Positions 16,424-25,257 of a stretch of DNA of 64,000 nucleotides are shown one piece after another. A program made the position numbers and the translations under genes. Numbering within the stretch: position 1 is the stretch's first letter; each line of letters opens with the position of its first letter. The notes beneath the pieces are model-generated. The model was not told where the DNA came from, ran no database searches, and saw nothing but the letters and a program-made list of their open reading frames with translations. Source of the stretch: Competibacter_A sp037045685 (GTDB taxonomy: Bacteria; Pseudomonadota; Gammaproteobacteria; Competibacterales; Competibacteraceae); assembly GCA_037045685.1 (NCBI GenBank), contig JBAOII010000014.1:62001-126000 (forward strand). The letters run 5' to 3'.

Positions 16424-18388
16424 CTAGCGGTAGGGGGGGCGGCGTAGGCCGAGCTTGGCCATGCGGCTTTCGAGGGTGGTGGGCGGGAGACCGAGGATTT
16501 CCGCCGCGCCCCCGGCGCCCCGAATGCGCCCGTCGGCGGCTTCCAGCGCCCGCCGGATGTGTTCGCGCTCGGCTTCGGCCAGAGTGGCCAGGCCTCGGGA
16601 GGCGGGAACGGCGCCGCCGCCCGGCAAGTCGATGCCGAGCATGGGTCCGTTCGCCAGAATCATCGCTCGCTCGATGATGTTCCGCAATTCGCGCACGTTG
16701 CCCGGCCACTGATAGTGTTGCAGCGCGCGCAGGCTGGATTTGGCGATCCCCTCGATCGACTTGCCCATGGCTTTCGAGAATTCTTCCACGAACGACCAGA
16801 CCAGCAAGGGGATATCCTCCCGCCGGTCGCGCAACGGCGGCACCGTGATCGGGAACACGTTCAGGCGATAATATAAATCCTCGCGAAACCGGCCCTCGGC
16901 GACCGTCTTGGCCAAATCGCGGTTGGTGGCGGCGATGACCCGGACATCCACCTTGATCGACTTCGGGCTGCCCAGCCGCTGGATCTCCTTTTCTTGGAGC
17001 GCCCGGAGCAGCTTGGCCTGGGACTCGGGCGGCAGCTCGCTGATTTCGTCGAGGAAGATCGTCGAACCGTCCGCCATCTCGAAGCGGCCGATCTGCCGGG
17101 CGAGGGCGCCGGTGTAAGCGCCCTTCTCGCGCCCGAACAGCTCGCTTTCGATCAGCGCCGCCGGAATCGCCGCGCAGTTCACCCGCACCATGACGCGGTC
17201 GCGCCGTGGGCTCAGCTCGTGGATCGCCGTCGCGAACAGCTCCTTGCCGGTGCCGGTTTCGCCCAGCAGCAGCACCGACGAGAGCGTGGGGGCCACCTGT
17301 TCCACCTGCGACAAGACCCGCAGGAGGGCCGGGCTTTGGCCGACGATGCGACCGTGGCCCTGGCTGGATTTCACCTCCCTTTGCAGATAGAGGTTGTCCT
17401 GCCGGAGCTGGGCCTGCATGCGCCCCGCTTTCTCCAGGACGTTGCGCAGCAGGATCGCGCTGTTCCAGCGTTCGGTGATGTCGAGGGAAGCGCCCATCAG
17501 CCGCACCGGTCGGCCCTCGGCGTCTAGCTGGCAAGCGCCGACGACATGGAGCCAGCGGACGGCACCATCGGCATGCACGACCCGGTATTCGGCGTGATAC
17601 TCGCCGCCGCGCTGCAGCGCGCTCTGCGCGTTGCCGTCCGCCGGAATCCGGTCATCGGGGTGCAGGCACGCCATGAATCGCTGGAAATTCAACGGCTCGT
17701 CGGGCCGGACGTCGTACAGGATACGGGCCTGCTCCGAGGCCCAGATCGCGTCGCGGGACACGTCCCACAGCCACAGGCCGACGTTCGCCGCCGTCGTCTC
17801 CAACCGGACGCGCTTCTCGCTGGCCTGCAACGCCCGATCGACGTGCTGGCGGGCCAGGGCGTTCGCGAACACGTCGGCGATCAGGCGCAGGCCGCGCACT
17901 GCGGGCTTCGGCCACTTGCGCTCGCCGCCCGCCAGACTGCAACCGACTCCGCCGATGACGCGACCGCCCACCGTCAGGGGAACCACCATTCCCGACAAGA
18001 TCCGGTATCTGGCAAAGAGCGCTCGCTCCTTTTCCGCCTCCGGGGGCAGGTCGGCGAGGCGGTCCATCACCAGCGCCCGCCCGCTCAGCAGCATCCGGGA
18101 CAGCAGGGGCGCTTCGGTGGCCAGAGAGGGAAGCAGCGGGCAGGCCTCGACGCCGGGCACGGCGAAAGCGTGGGTCACGACGAAATCTCGGCCGTCCTCG
18201 GTCAGGCGCCCCAGGGCCGCCCGATCCGCGCGCAACGCCTCGGCCAAGCAGCTCAGGGCGCTTTCGATTTCTTGATCCACCTGATCGGGAGGCAGGTTGA
18301 CCAGATGCGCCGAGAGATCGGCCAACAGGGCTTCAAACCGCAGCCGGTCTGCGAGTTCGGCCTGGATGTCGGTGCCGGAGGCGTTCAT
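16424..18388 (-). CDS. Sigma-54-dependent transcriptional activator, GAF-PAS-AAA+-Fis
   Basis: 654 residues. An N-terminal GAF-type sensor (about residues 15-185) and a PAS domain (about 195-310, ending SLDITERW) precede the AAA+ domain. That domain has Walker A GETGTGKE, the sigma-54-contacting loop GAYTGA (Tyr for the usual Phe), Walker B TIFLDEISELP, and RFREDLYYRLNVFPI. The C-terminal Fis-like helix-turn-helix is EHIRRALEAADGRIRGAGGAAEILGLPPTTLESRMAKLGL. Activators of this type sense small ligands and open sigma-54 promoters. The next genes on the strand (ABM, SnoaL-like, glycine-rich peptide) are plausible targets, but this rests only on position. Confidence 0.93.
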   Translation of the reverse strand: MNASGTDIQAELADRLRFEALLADLSAHLVNLPPDQVDQEIESALSCLAEALRADRAALGRLTEDGRDFVVTHAFAVPGVEACPLLPSLATEAPLLSRMLLSGRALVMDRLADLPPEAEKERALFARYRILSGMVVPLTVGGRVIGGVGCSLAGGERKWPKPAVRGLRLIADVFANALARQHVDRALQASEKRVRLETTAANVGLWLWDVSRDAIWASEQARILYDVRPDEPLNFQRFMACLHPDDRIPADGNAQSALQRGGEYHAEYRVVHADGAVRWLHVVGACQLDAEGRPVRLMGASLDITERWNSAILLRNVLEKAGRMQAQLRQDNLYLQREVKSSQGHGRIVGQSPALLRVLSQVEQVAPTLSSVLLLGETGTGKELFATAIHELSPRRDRVMVRVNCAAIPAALIESELFGREKGAYTGALARQIGRFEMADGSTIFLDEISELPPESQAKLLRALQEKEIQRLGSPKSIKVDVRVIAATNRDLAKTVAEGRFREDLYYRLNVFPITVPPLRDRREDIPLLVWSFVEEFSKAMGKSIEGIAKSSLRALQHYQWPGNVRELRNIIERAMILANGPMLGIDLPGGGAVPASRGLATLAEAEREHIRRALEAADGRIRGAGGAAEILGLPPTTLESRMAKLGLRRPPYR

Positions 18389-18576
18389 GGGATTGGGGTG
18401 CTGGCGGGTTCGATTCGGATGTTATGGGATCGGCCGGGCCGGGTTCATGGCGATATCGGGGTTCCGGATGTCCCTTTTACCAGGAAGGTTCAGCGCCCGA
18501 AATCGCGGTGTGCGTCACCGCGATTCAACCGCCTCGGTGATCCGTTTGACGATCCTCCAAAAAATATTGCGTTCTT

Positions 18577-18703
18577 TATAAACCTTCGCGCCGTTGCCTG
18601 GGAATAGACGTGTAAGAGGAAGGCAATTGTAGCCGACCTCCAAAAAGCTTCGGTTTGCGTCGAACCGGAAACAATTCAAACCGTTTATTTCGAGGAGACC
18701 CAC
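18577..18703 (+). repeat. Duplicated leader of the first RTX gene (copy 1)
   Basis: From about 18577 (TAAACCTTCGCGCCGTTGCC) to the ATG this sequence matches 20599-20724, upstream of the second RTX gene, at most positions. The shared blocks are CCGTTGCCTGGGAATAGA, GAGAGGAAGGC/AAGAGGAAGGC, GTCGAACCGGAAA and CCGTTTATT..CGAGGA. The last is the ribosome-binding site. The leader probably contains the promoter, but I do not see a convincing -35/-10 pair. The rest of the 18389-18576 gap shows nothing else. Confidence 0.75.
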
Positions 18704-20235
18704 ATGGCTTTTGATCGCGAAACAGTTTTAAGCGCCGGCAACGACACCTTTACGGCTCCCAACGACACCCGCGAAGACAAAATTAAAGGTATGGGCGGCA
18801 ACGACACCATCAACGGTGGCGGTGGCGAAGATGAAATCTTCGGCGACGGCGAGCCGTTCAACCCGTTCGATATCTTCGTCGCCTCCGGTAACGACACCCT
18901 GCACGGTAACGACGGCAACGACATCATCCACGGTGGCGACGGCGCCGACAGCCTGTTCGGCGATGCGGGTGTCGACACGCTGTTCGGCGACGGTGGCAAT
19001 GACCGGCTGGATGGCGGCAGCAACGCGGACACGATGAAGGGCGGCGGCGGCGATGACGTTTACGTGGTCGATAACGCCGGCGATGCGGTCAAGGACGATC
19101 TGCTGTTCGGCGGCACCGACCGGGTGGAGAGTTCGATCAACTACGATTTGCGCGACGCCGAATTTGTCGAAAACCTCACGCTGACCGGCAGCGCCAACCT
19201 CAACGGCACCGGCACCAACGACAAAAATTCCATTAGCGGCAACAGCGGCGCGAACACCCTGTCCGGCTTGGATGGCGACGACACCCTGAACGGAGGCGAC
19301 GGCAACGATACCCTGTTGGGCGGCAAAGGCGTCGACACCCTGAACGGCGGTGACGATAACGACCGCTTGGATGGCGGCAGCGAAAACGACATCCTGAACG
19401 GCGGCAACGGCAACGACACCTTCGTGATCAATTCTTCCAGCGGAACCGATACGATCAACGGTGGTGATGGCGGCGACAAGGTGGAAAGCAGCGTCAGCTT
19501 CTCCCTGAACGGAACCACCAGCGTCGAAAACCTCACCCTGACGGGCAGCGGCAACATCAACGGCACCGGCAACTCCAGCGCCAACAATATCTTCGGCAAC
19601 GACGCGACCAACACGCTGAACGGCGGCGATGGCGACGATGTCCTGAACGGCGAAGGCGGCAACGACACGGTCAACGGGGAGGGCGGCAACGACCGCTTGT
19701 TCGAGGAAGCCGGCAACGACACGCTGAACGGCGGTATCGGCAACGACCATCCTGAGCGGCGGCGCGGATCGCGATCGCTACAACGGCGGTGCGGACAGCG
19801 ATACTCTTGCAATTTGACGCGGCGGATTTTGGCAGCGGCGCGACCGCCGGCCAATACGACGGCGGTACTGGCACCGATACGATCCAGATGAGCCTGAGCG
19901 GCAGCACGACCCTGGATTTGCGGGCGGTCGACGACAGCTTCATCCGCAACGTCGAGGCCATCAATTTGCAGACGAATCACACCCTGAGCAACGGCATCAC
20001 CATCACCAACAACGATCGAGTCTTTCTCGGCTTTAACGACGTCAACGCCATGAACGATCAGCACGTGCTGCGGATCGACGGCGGCACGGGCGATCAGGTG
20101 ACCATCACCGATTTCGGTTGGCAAGAGTCGGCCCAGCAACAGACCATCGGCAACCAGGTCTACGACGTCTACACCAACGGCCAGGCCACCTTGCTGGTCG
20201 ACGCCGACATCCAGGTGGACGGCAGCTTCGTGTGA
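18704..20235 (+). CDS. RTX (hemolysin-type calcium-binding repeat) secreted protein, first copy, frameshifted
   Basis: Met 18704 has a GAGGAG site 8 bases upstream. The protein is made largely of glycine-Asp nonapeptides of the GGxGxDxLx type (GGNDTINGGGGEDEIFGDG and many more), which bind calcium as a parallel beta-roll. Blocks of DDVYVVDNAGD and VESSINYDL..VENLTLTGS separate the repeat groups. The frame breaks at about 19746 (one extra C) and again near 19805. The correct C-terminus is then read to TGA 20233-20235 and ends in a hydrophobic LLVDADIQVDGSFV tail, the expected type I secretion signal. There is no N-terminal signal peptide. It is a close paralogue of the gene at 20725. Confidence 0.85.
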
Positions 20236-20251
20236 TCTGAGTCTTCTCAAG

Positions 20252-20278
20252 GCGGCGCCTTCGGGCGCCGCTTTTTTT
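20252..20278 (+). terminator. Rho-independent terminator after the first RTX gene
   Basis: Stem GCGGCGCC / GGCGCCGC with a TTCG tetraloop and a run of seven T. It lies 16 bp after the RTX stop. The same hairpin follows the second RTX gene. Confidence 0.95.
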
Positions 20279-20440
20279 CGTTCGCCGTTAAATCTTTGGT
20301 TCGTCGAGGGGAAATTACCGATAACGGCCGGTCGCGGCTTCGCGCCGCGCTCCGCGGCCACGGCCATCGGTTTTGACTGCCCGGCGAGGAGTTGCCATAC
20401 CGGCTTATCTCCGTCGATGCGGGATCGATGACGGACGTCC
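20279..20440 (+). repeat. Duplication remnant: post-terminator spacer plus decayed start of the ABC transporter gene
   Basis: The sequence GAAATTACCGATAACGGC, CGGTCGCGGCTTCGCGCCGCGCTCC and CATCGGTTTT recurs at 22270-22330 in front of the type I secretion ATPase gene. The match continues into that gene's first codons: here GTTGCCATACCGGCTTATCTCCGTCGATGCGGG, there TTTTGCCATGCGCGCCTATCTCCGTCAGTGCGGG (quoted in part at 20393-20425 and 22344-22376). The start codon is destroyed here and a stop follows. The rest of the gap to about 20598 shows nothing I can identify. Confidence 0.8.
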
Positions 20441-20598
20441 GCTTTCCCCGCTACAGGCGGCTTTCGAGCTTGCCGAAAGATGGCGGGAGCGCGATGTCCT
20501 GGGTGTCTTCATCGATTTCGCGCCGGATAGGCGCCGCCGTCGCAAATCCGGATCGGCCGATTCGCGATTCGATTGGCCTGGAAAATTTCTGGTTCCGT

Positions 20599-20724
20599 TA
20601 AACCCTTTCGCCGTTGCCTGGGAATAGATGGGTGAGAGGAAGGCGATGATGGCCAACCTCCAACGCTATCCGGTTCAGGTCGAACCGGAAATCGCTCAAA
20701 TCCGTTTATTCGAGGAAATTAGAC
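20599..20724 (+). repeat. Duplicated leader of the second RTX gene (copy 2)
   Basis: Counterpart of 18577-18703, with the same order of blocks and the same distance to the ATG. It ends in ATTCGAGGAAATTAGAC, the ribosome-binding region of the second RTX gene. Conservation over non-coding bases shows a recent duplication, or a leader kept by selection. Confidence 0.75.
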
Positions 20725-22167
20725 ATGGCTTTCGACCGCGACATCGAACTGAATTCAGGCGATAACATCTTTGCGGCTCCAGCGGATAATCTCAGGGATA
20801 AGATACAGGGAAAGGGAGGCAACGATACCATTAGCGGCAATGGCGGCGACGATGAGATTTATGGCGATGACGCCGGCCTCGGCGTGTTTGTCAACGACGG
20901 CAGGGACACCCTGCACGGCAACGCCGGCGACGATATCCTGCATGGCGGTGGCGATAACGACACGCTGTTTGGCGACGCCAACAGCGACACCCTGTTCGGC
21001 GATCTGGGCGACGACCGGCTGGATGGCGGTACGGGCGCGGATGTCATGAAGGGCGGCGCCGGCAACGATGTCTACGTGGTCGACAATGTCTCGGATGTGG
21101 TCGACGACGTCGTGGCCGGTGGCACCGACCGGGTGGAAAGCTCGATTTCCTACGATCTGAACGACGCGAACCACGTCGAAAACCTCACGCTGACCGGCGG
21201 CGGCAACATCGGCGGCACGGGCGATGGCAACGATAACGTCATCACCGGCAACGGCGGCCTCAACACCTTATCCGGGGGTGGCGGCAACGATACCCTGAAC
21301 GGCGGCGGCGGGGCCGACCGGCTGGATGGCGGTTCCGGTAGCGACATCATGCGCGGCGAAGCGGGCAACGATATCTTCGTGATCAACTCCAGCAGCGGTG
21401 CGGACACCACCATCGATGGCGGCGACGACACCGATACCGTCGAGAGCAGTATCTCTTTCTCGCTGAACTCGACCACCAACGTCGAAAACCTGACTCTGGT
21501 CGGTTCGTCGGCCATCGATGGCACCGGCAACGGTCTCGCCAACACCATCACCGGTAACGGCGCCGCCAACGTGCTGAACGGCGGCGACGGGGCCGACACG
21601 ATCCGGGGCGACTACGGCAACGACACGCTGAACGGCGGCAACGGCGCGGACAACTTGCAGGGCGGTTTCAACAACGACATCCTCAACGGCGACGCGGGGA
21701 CGGACGTCCTGGACGGCGGCGGGGACCGGGATCGCTACAATGGCGGAGCCAACAACGATGTTTTGGTCTACGACGCGATAGACCTCGGCATCGGCGCGAC
21801 CGCCGGCCAGTACGATGGCGGCAGCGGCCAGGACACCTTGCAACTGAGAAGCGACCTGGGAAACACCATCCTCGATTTCCGAGTGTTGGACGACACCCTG
21901 ATCGCCAACGTCGAGGTGCTCGATTTGCGGCTGGGCTCCAACAACAGCCAAGTCTTTCTCGAATTCGACGACGTGTTTTCCGTCAACGGCGAACATAGCC
22001 TGCGCATCGACGGCGACGCCAAAGACAGCCTCACCGTCACCGATTTCGGCTGGCGAGAATCGGCCCAGCAACAGACCATCGGCGGCCAAGTGTATGACGT
22101 TTACACCAACGGCCAAGCGACGCTGCTGGTCGATGCCGACATCCAGGTCACCGGCAGCTTCGTGTAA
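20725..22167 (+). CDS. RTX (hemolysin-type calcium-binding repeat) secreted protein, second copy
   Basis: 480 residues in one intact frame. Domain order matches the first copy: a short N-terminus MAFDRDIELNSGDN, repeat block 1 with GGNDTISGNGGDDEIYGDD and LFGDANSDTLFGDLG, DVYVVDNVSDVV, a VESSISYDL..VENLTLTGG linker, repeat block 2, a second VESSISFSL linker, repeat block 3, and a GIGATAGQYDGGSGQDTL segment. The C-terminal 120 residues (SLRIDGDAKDSLTVTDFGW through QATLLVDADIQVTGSFV) lack repeats and hold the secretion signal. No enzymatic domain is visible, so a structural, adhesive or S-layer-like role is likely. The terminator and a T1SS ATPase gene follow. Confidence 0.9.
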   Translation: MAFDRDIELNSGDNIFAAPADNLRDKIQGKGGNDTISGNGGDDEIYGDDAGLGVFVNDGRDTLHGNAGDDILHGGGDNDTLFGDANSDTLFGDLGDDRLDGGTGADVMKGGAGNDVYVVDNVSDVVDDVVAGGTDRVESSISYDLNDANHVENLTLTGGGNIGGTGDGNDNVITGNGGLNTLSGGGGNDTLNGGGGADRLDGGSGSDIMRGEAGNDIFVINSSSGADTTIDGGDDTDTVESSISFSLNSTTNVENLTLVGSSAIDGTGNGLANTITGNGAANVLNGGDGADTIRGDYGNDTLNGGNGADNLQGGFNNDILNGDAGTDVLDGGGDRDRYNGGANNDVLVYDAIDLGIGATAGQYDGGSGQDTLQLRSDLGNTILDFRVLDDTLIANVEVLDLRLGSNNSQVFLEFDDVFSVNGEHSLRIDGDAKDSLTVTDFGWRESAQQQTIGGQVYDVYTNGQATLLVDADIQVTGSFV

Positions 22168-22212
22168 TTTCTCGTTCGATGGGTCGGTCTCCCGCTGCTG
22201 GGATTTCCGACG

Positions 22213-22238
22213 CGGCGCCTTCGGGCGCCGTTTTTTTT
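22213..22238 (+). terminator. Rho-independent terminator after the second RTX gene
   Basis: Stem CGGCGCC / GGCGCCG with a TTCG loop and eight T. The near copy at 20252 shows it belongs to the duplicated unit. It implies that the downstream ABC gene is expressed by read-through or from its own promoter in 22239-22349. Confidence 0.95.
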
Positions 22239-22349
22239 CGCCGCCGTTAAACCTTCGACCGCTCGCCGGGAAATTACCGATAACGGCTGGTCGCGGCTTC
22301 GCGCCGCGCTCCACGACCATCGGTTTTCACTGTCCAACGAGGTTTTGCC

Positions 22350-24035
22350 ATGCGCGCCTATCTCCGTCAGTGCGGGGCTTATTTCCTCTACGCCGGCTTG
22401 TTCAGCCTGTTCATCAATCTGCTGTTATTGACCACGCCGCTGTATTCGATGCAGGTGTTCGACCGGGTGTTGACCAGCCGTTCGACGGAAACCCTGCTGG
22501 TGTTGACCCTGCTGGCGGCCGGGGCGCTGCTGACCCAGTTGGCGCTGGAAATCGTGCGCGGGCGGTTGCTGCTCGGCGCCGGCGCGAAACTGGAACGCCT
22601 GCTGGGACCCGCAGTGCTGGAAGGCACGCTGCGCCAGGCCTTGACCCCGAACGGCGCCGACGCGGCGAGCCTGGGCGATGTCGCCCAACTGCGCGGCTTT
22701 CTCAGCGGCGGCACGCTGACGGCGCTGTTCGACGCGCCGTGGGCGCCGCTGTATCTGGGGGCCATCGCGCTGGTGAATCCCGGCCTGGGCGGCATCGCTG
22801 GCGGCGGCGCGCTGCTGCTGGCGCTCCTGGCCTATTTGAACGAGCGGCTGACCCGCGCGCCCTTGCGCGACATCCATCGCCACGCCCGCGCCGCCGGCAG
22901 CGTCGCCGACTCGGCGGCGCAGAACGCCGAGGTGGTGCAGGCGCTCGGGATGTTGCCGGCGCTGCGGCGGCGCTGGGAACAGGCGAGCGCCGAGGTGCTG
23001 AGCGCCTGGTTGCGGGCCGGCCGCGCCGGCGGCACCGTCAGCGCCTTCAGTCGTTGCGCCCGGATGCTGATTCAAATCGCCATCATGGGGGCATCGGCGC
23101 TGCTGGTGATCGAACAGACCACCACCTCCGGCGTCATGCTGGCCAGCACGTTGCTGCTGGCGCGGGCGCTGGCGCCGGTGGAAACCGCCATCGGCGGCTG
23201 GAAAGCGCTGGTCGAAGCTCGCGCCGCCTACCGCCGGCTGGATGCCTTGCTGGCCGCCCGGCAAGCCGTTCCCTCCACCGCGCTGCCCTCACCGATCGGG
23301 GCTTTGACCACCGACAAGCTCAGCTATTTTGCGCCGGGCGGCGACCGGCCGCTGTTGCAGGGCGTGACCTTCGCCCTCGAACCCGGCAAGGCGCTCGGCG
23401 TCATCGGCGCCAGCGGCAGCGGCAAATCGACCCTGGCGCGCTTGATCGCCGGGTGCTGGCGGCCGAGCGGCGGCGAAATCCGCCTGGACGGCGCGGAGCT
23501 GAGGCAGTGGTCGCGCGAGCGGCTGGGCCGTCACGTCGGCTATCTGCCGCAGGACGTGCAACTGTTCGCCGGCACGGTCGCGGAAAACATCGCTCGCCTG
23601 GACGAGGCCGATGCCGAACAGGTCGTCGCCGCCGCGCGCTGGGCGCACGCCCACGAGATGATCCTGCGCTTGCCGCAGGGTTACGACACGCGGCTCGGTC
23701 CCGGCGGCGCGGGGCTGTCCGGCGGCCAGCGCCAGCGCATCGCGCTCGCCCGCGCGGTGTACGGCCGGCCGCGGTTGATCGTGCTGGACGAGCCCGACGC
23801 CAGCCTTGACGGCGAGGGGGAGGGGGCGCTGCGGGCCACCCTGCGCGCCTTGCGTACCGCTGGGGCTACCGTGGTGGTGGTCAGCCATCGCACCGCCCTG
23901 TTGCCGGAAATGGACGCCTTGCTGCTGCTCAAGGACGGCCAGCCGCAACTGTTCGGCCCGCGCGAGGAGGTGCTCAAACGCCTGCGCGGCGGCAACCCGG
24001 TCGCGCCGCAGGTCATCCGGGGCGGCAAGCCGTAA
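22350..24035 (+). CDS. Type I secretion ABC transporter, permease-ATPase (PrtD/HlyB type)
   Basis: 561 residues, the short PrtD length without a C39-like N-terminal domain. Residues about 15-35, 50-70, 125-165 and 240-285 are membrane segments of the exporter domain. The ATPase domain has Walker A GASGSGKST, Q-loop GYLPQDVQLF, signature LSGGQRQRIALARA, Walker B LIVLDEPDASLD and the switch His in VVVSHR. It energises one-step export of the RTX proteins encoded just upstream. No HlyD or TolC gene follows; a HlyD-type gene lies at 40844. Confidence 0.92.
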   Translation: MRAYLRQCGAYFLYAGLFSLFINLLLLTTPLYSMQVFDRVLTSRSTETLLVLTLLAAGALLTQLALEIVRGRLLLGAGAKLERLLGPAVLEGTLRQALTPNGADAASLGDVAQLRGFLSGGTLTALFDAPWAPLYLGAIALVNPGLGGIAGGGALLLALLAYLNERLTRAPLRDIHRHARAAGSVADSAAQNAEVVQALGMLPALRRRWEQASAEVLSAWLRAGRAGGTVSAFSRCARMLIQIAIMGASALLVIEQTTTSGVMLASTLLLARALAPVETAIGGWKALVEARAAYRRLDALLAARQAVPSTALPSPIGALTTDKLSYFAPGGDRPLLQGVTFALEPGKALGVIGASGSGKSTLARLIAGCWRPSGGEIRLDGAELRQWSRERLGRHVGYLPQDVQLFAGTVAENIARLDEADAEQVVAAARWAHAHEMILRLPQGYDTRLGPGGAGLSGGQRQRIALARAVYGRPRLIVLDEPDASLDGEGEGALRATLRALRTAGATVVVVSHRTALLPEMDALLLLKDGQPQLFGPREEVLKRLRGGNPVAPQVIRGGKP

Positions 24036-24097
24036 GGGTCGGTAGCGGGGTTTGGTCGGCGCCATGGATGGCGCTATGAATCAGGAATCGCGCGATC

Positions 24098-24836
24098 TCA
24101 TTGGACCCCGAGCAGCGCCAGCATGATCCCGCCCGAGATCGCGGTTCCGAACACTCCGGCCAGATTGGGACCCATGGCGTGGAAAATCAGGTGGTTGTGG
24201 GGATTTTCCTGATTCGCCACGATGTGGGAGACGCGGGCGGCGATGGGAACCGACGCGATGCCGGCCGAACCGATCAGCGGATTGATCTTGACCTTCATGA
24301 ACAGGTTCATGATTTTCGCGGTGATCACGCCGGACGCGGTGCCGAACAAGAGAGCCAGCAGACCGAGCACGACGATCAAGATCGTATCCCAGGTCAGGAA
24401 CTTGTCGGCCGCCATGGTGGAGCCGATGGCCACGGTCAGGGTGATGATGATGTTCATCAGCGCGCCGCCCGCCGTTTTGGCCAACCGCTCGGTGACGCCC
24501 ACTTCTTTTAGCAGGTTGCCCAGCATCAGCATGGTGATCAGCGGAGCGACCGGCGGGAAGAACAGGTTGACGATGATGGCGATCACGGCCGGGAAGACGA
24601 TTTTCTCCAGCTTGCTGACCTTGCGGATCTGCGCCATCTCGATCTTGCGTTCCACCGGGTTGGTCAGCAGCCTCATCACGGGCGGTTGGATCATGGGCAT
24701 CAGCGCCATGTAGGAGTAGGCGGCGACCGAGATCGGGCCGAGCAGATGGGGGGCAGCTTCACGGTGACGAAAATCGCCATGGGGCCGTCGGCCCCGCCGA
24801 GATTGCTTGGGATGAGGCGGAAGCCTAATGGCCGCC
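24098..24836 (-). pseudogene. Sodium-translocating decarboxylase beta subunit, N-terminally truncated and frameshifted
   Basis: The 203-residue frame from 24709 is typical of the OadB/GcdB/MmdB C-terminal half: YMALMPMIQPPVMRLLTNP, ERKIEMAQIRKVSKLEKI, then five membrane segments and NPLIGSAGIASVPIAARVSH ending at HNHLIFHAMGPNLAGVFGTA. Upstream, another frame gives NLGGADGPMAIFVTVK, the central sodium-binding motif. One base is missing next to a run of six C near 24760. The N-terminal roughly 150-200 residues of the family are absent; what precedes is a short unrelated membrane ORF. No alpha (carboxyltransferase) or gamma subunit genes are nearby. It looks like a remnant. Confidence 0.65.
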
Positions 24837-24992
24837 TTATCGCAGTTTTTTCTCGTCGATTTCCCCCAATCGGTTCAGGTAAGGGAAGAGCGAAAGGACA
24901 AAACCGATGCCGGAGATCACCACGAAGCTTAGAATGAAATCGATGACGCTCAACAGGATGGCTCCATAAACCGTATCTGGGATCATCGTCAT
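24837..24992 (-). CDS. Small membrane protein, 51 residues, upstream of the decarboxylase remnant
   Basis: Met 24992 to TAA 24837. One strong hydrophobic segment (AILLSVIDFILSFVVISGIG) and a charged tail, LNRLGEIDEKKLR. It has the size and layout of a gamma-like or accessory subunit of sodium-pump decarboxylases, or of the N-terminal end of a fused beta subunit. Its stop falls in a run of seven A, so a single-base error could join it to the following fragment. Family not certain. Confidence 0.4.
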   Translation of the reverse strand: MTMIPDTVYGAILLSVIDFILSFVVISGIGFVLSLFPYLNRLGEIDEKKLR

Positions 24993-25053
24993 TTACCTCT
25001 GCTGGGATGGATACAGCGGGATTTGAGACCGCCCGCGAAATCGGTCGGGCCGT

Positions 25054-25215
25054 TCAGGAATAGAGATCGATCAAGCAACTGCGGATGCGCAGCTCCAGAT
25101 CGCGCAGTTCGCCCGGTTCGCGAAACGCGGCCAGGGCGGTATCCGCCTCTTGCCAGTTTTCGTCGTAGACGCAGCAAAATCCGGAGTGGCGAGCAGGAAG
25201 GATTGGCGGCTGCAA
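25054..25215 (-). CDS. Possible small ORF downstream of kdpE
   Basis: This frame is in phase with kdpE but after its stop. From a TTG at 25215 it encodes 53 residues (PPILPARHSGFCCVYDENWQ then EADTALAAFREPGEL, ending IDLYS). Codon use looks like real coding sequence and residues 25-50 form an amphipathic helix, but there is no ATG. It could be a remnant of another gene. The rest of 24993-25257 shows nothing else. Confidence 0.25.
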   Translation of the reverse strand: MQPPILPARHSGFCCVYDENWQEADTALAAFREPGELRDLELRIRSCLIDLYS

Positions 25216-25257
25216 GACCGCCGAATCAAGGTAGAGAAGCCGTCTCTGGTAACGACG

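Noticed and set aside
18389..18703. tRNA or promoter hexamers in the RTX leader
   Set aside because: No cloverleaf, and the -35/-10-like pieces (TTGACG, TATAAA) do not have acceptable spacing.
22094..23809. Plus-strand frame of 571 codons overlapping the RTX and ABC genes
   Set aside because: Out-of-frame Arg/Gly-rich shadow; the ABC transporter frame has all ATPase motifs.
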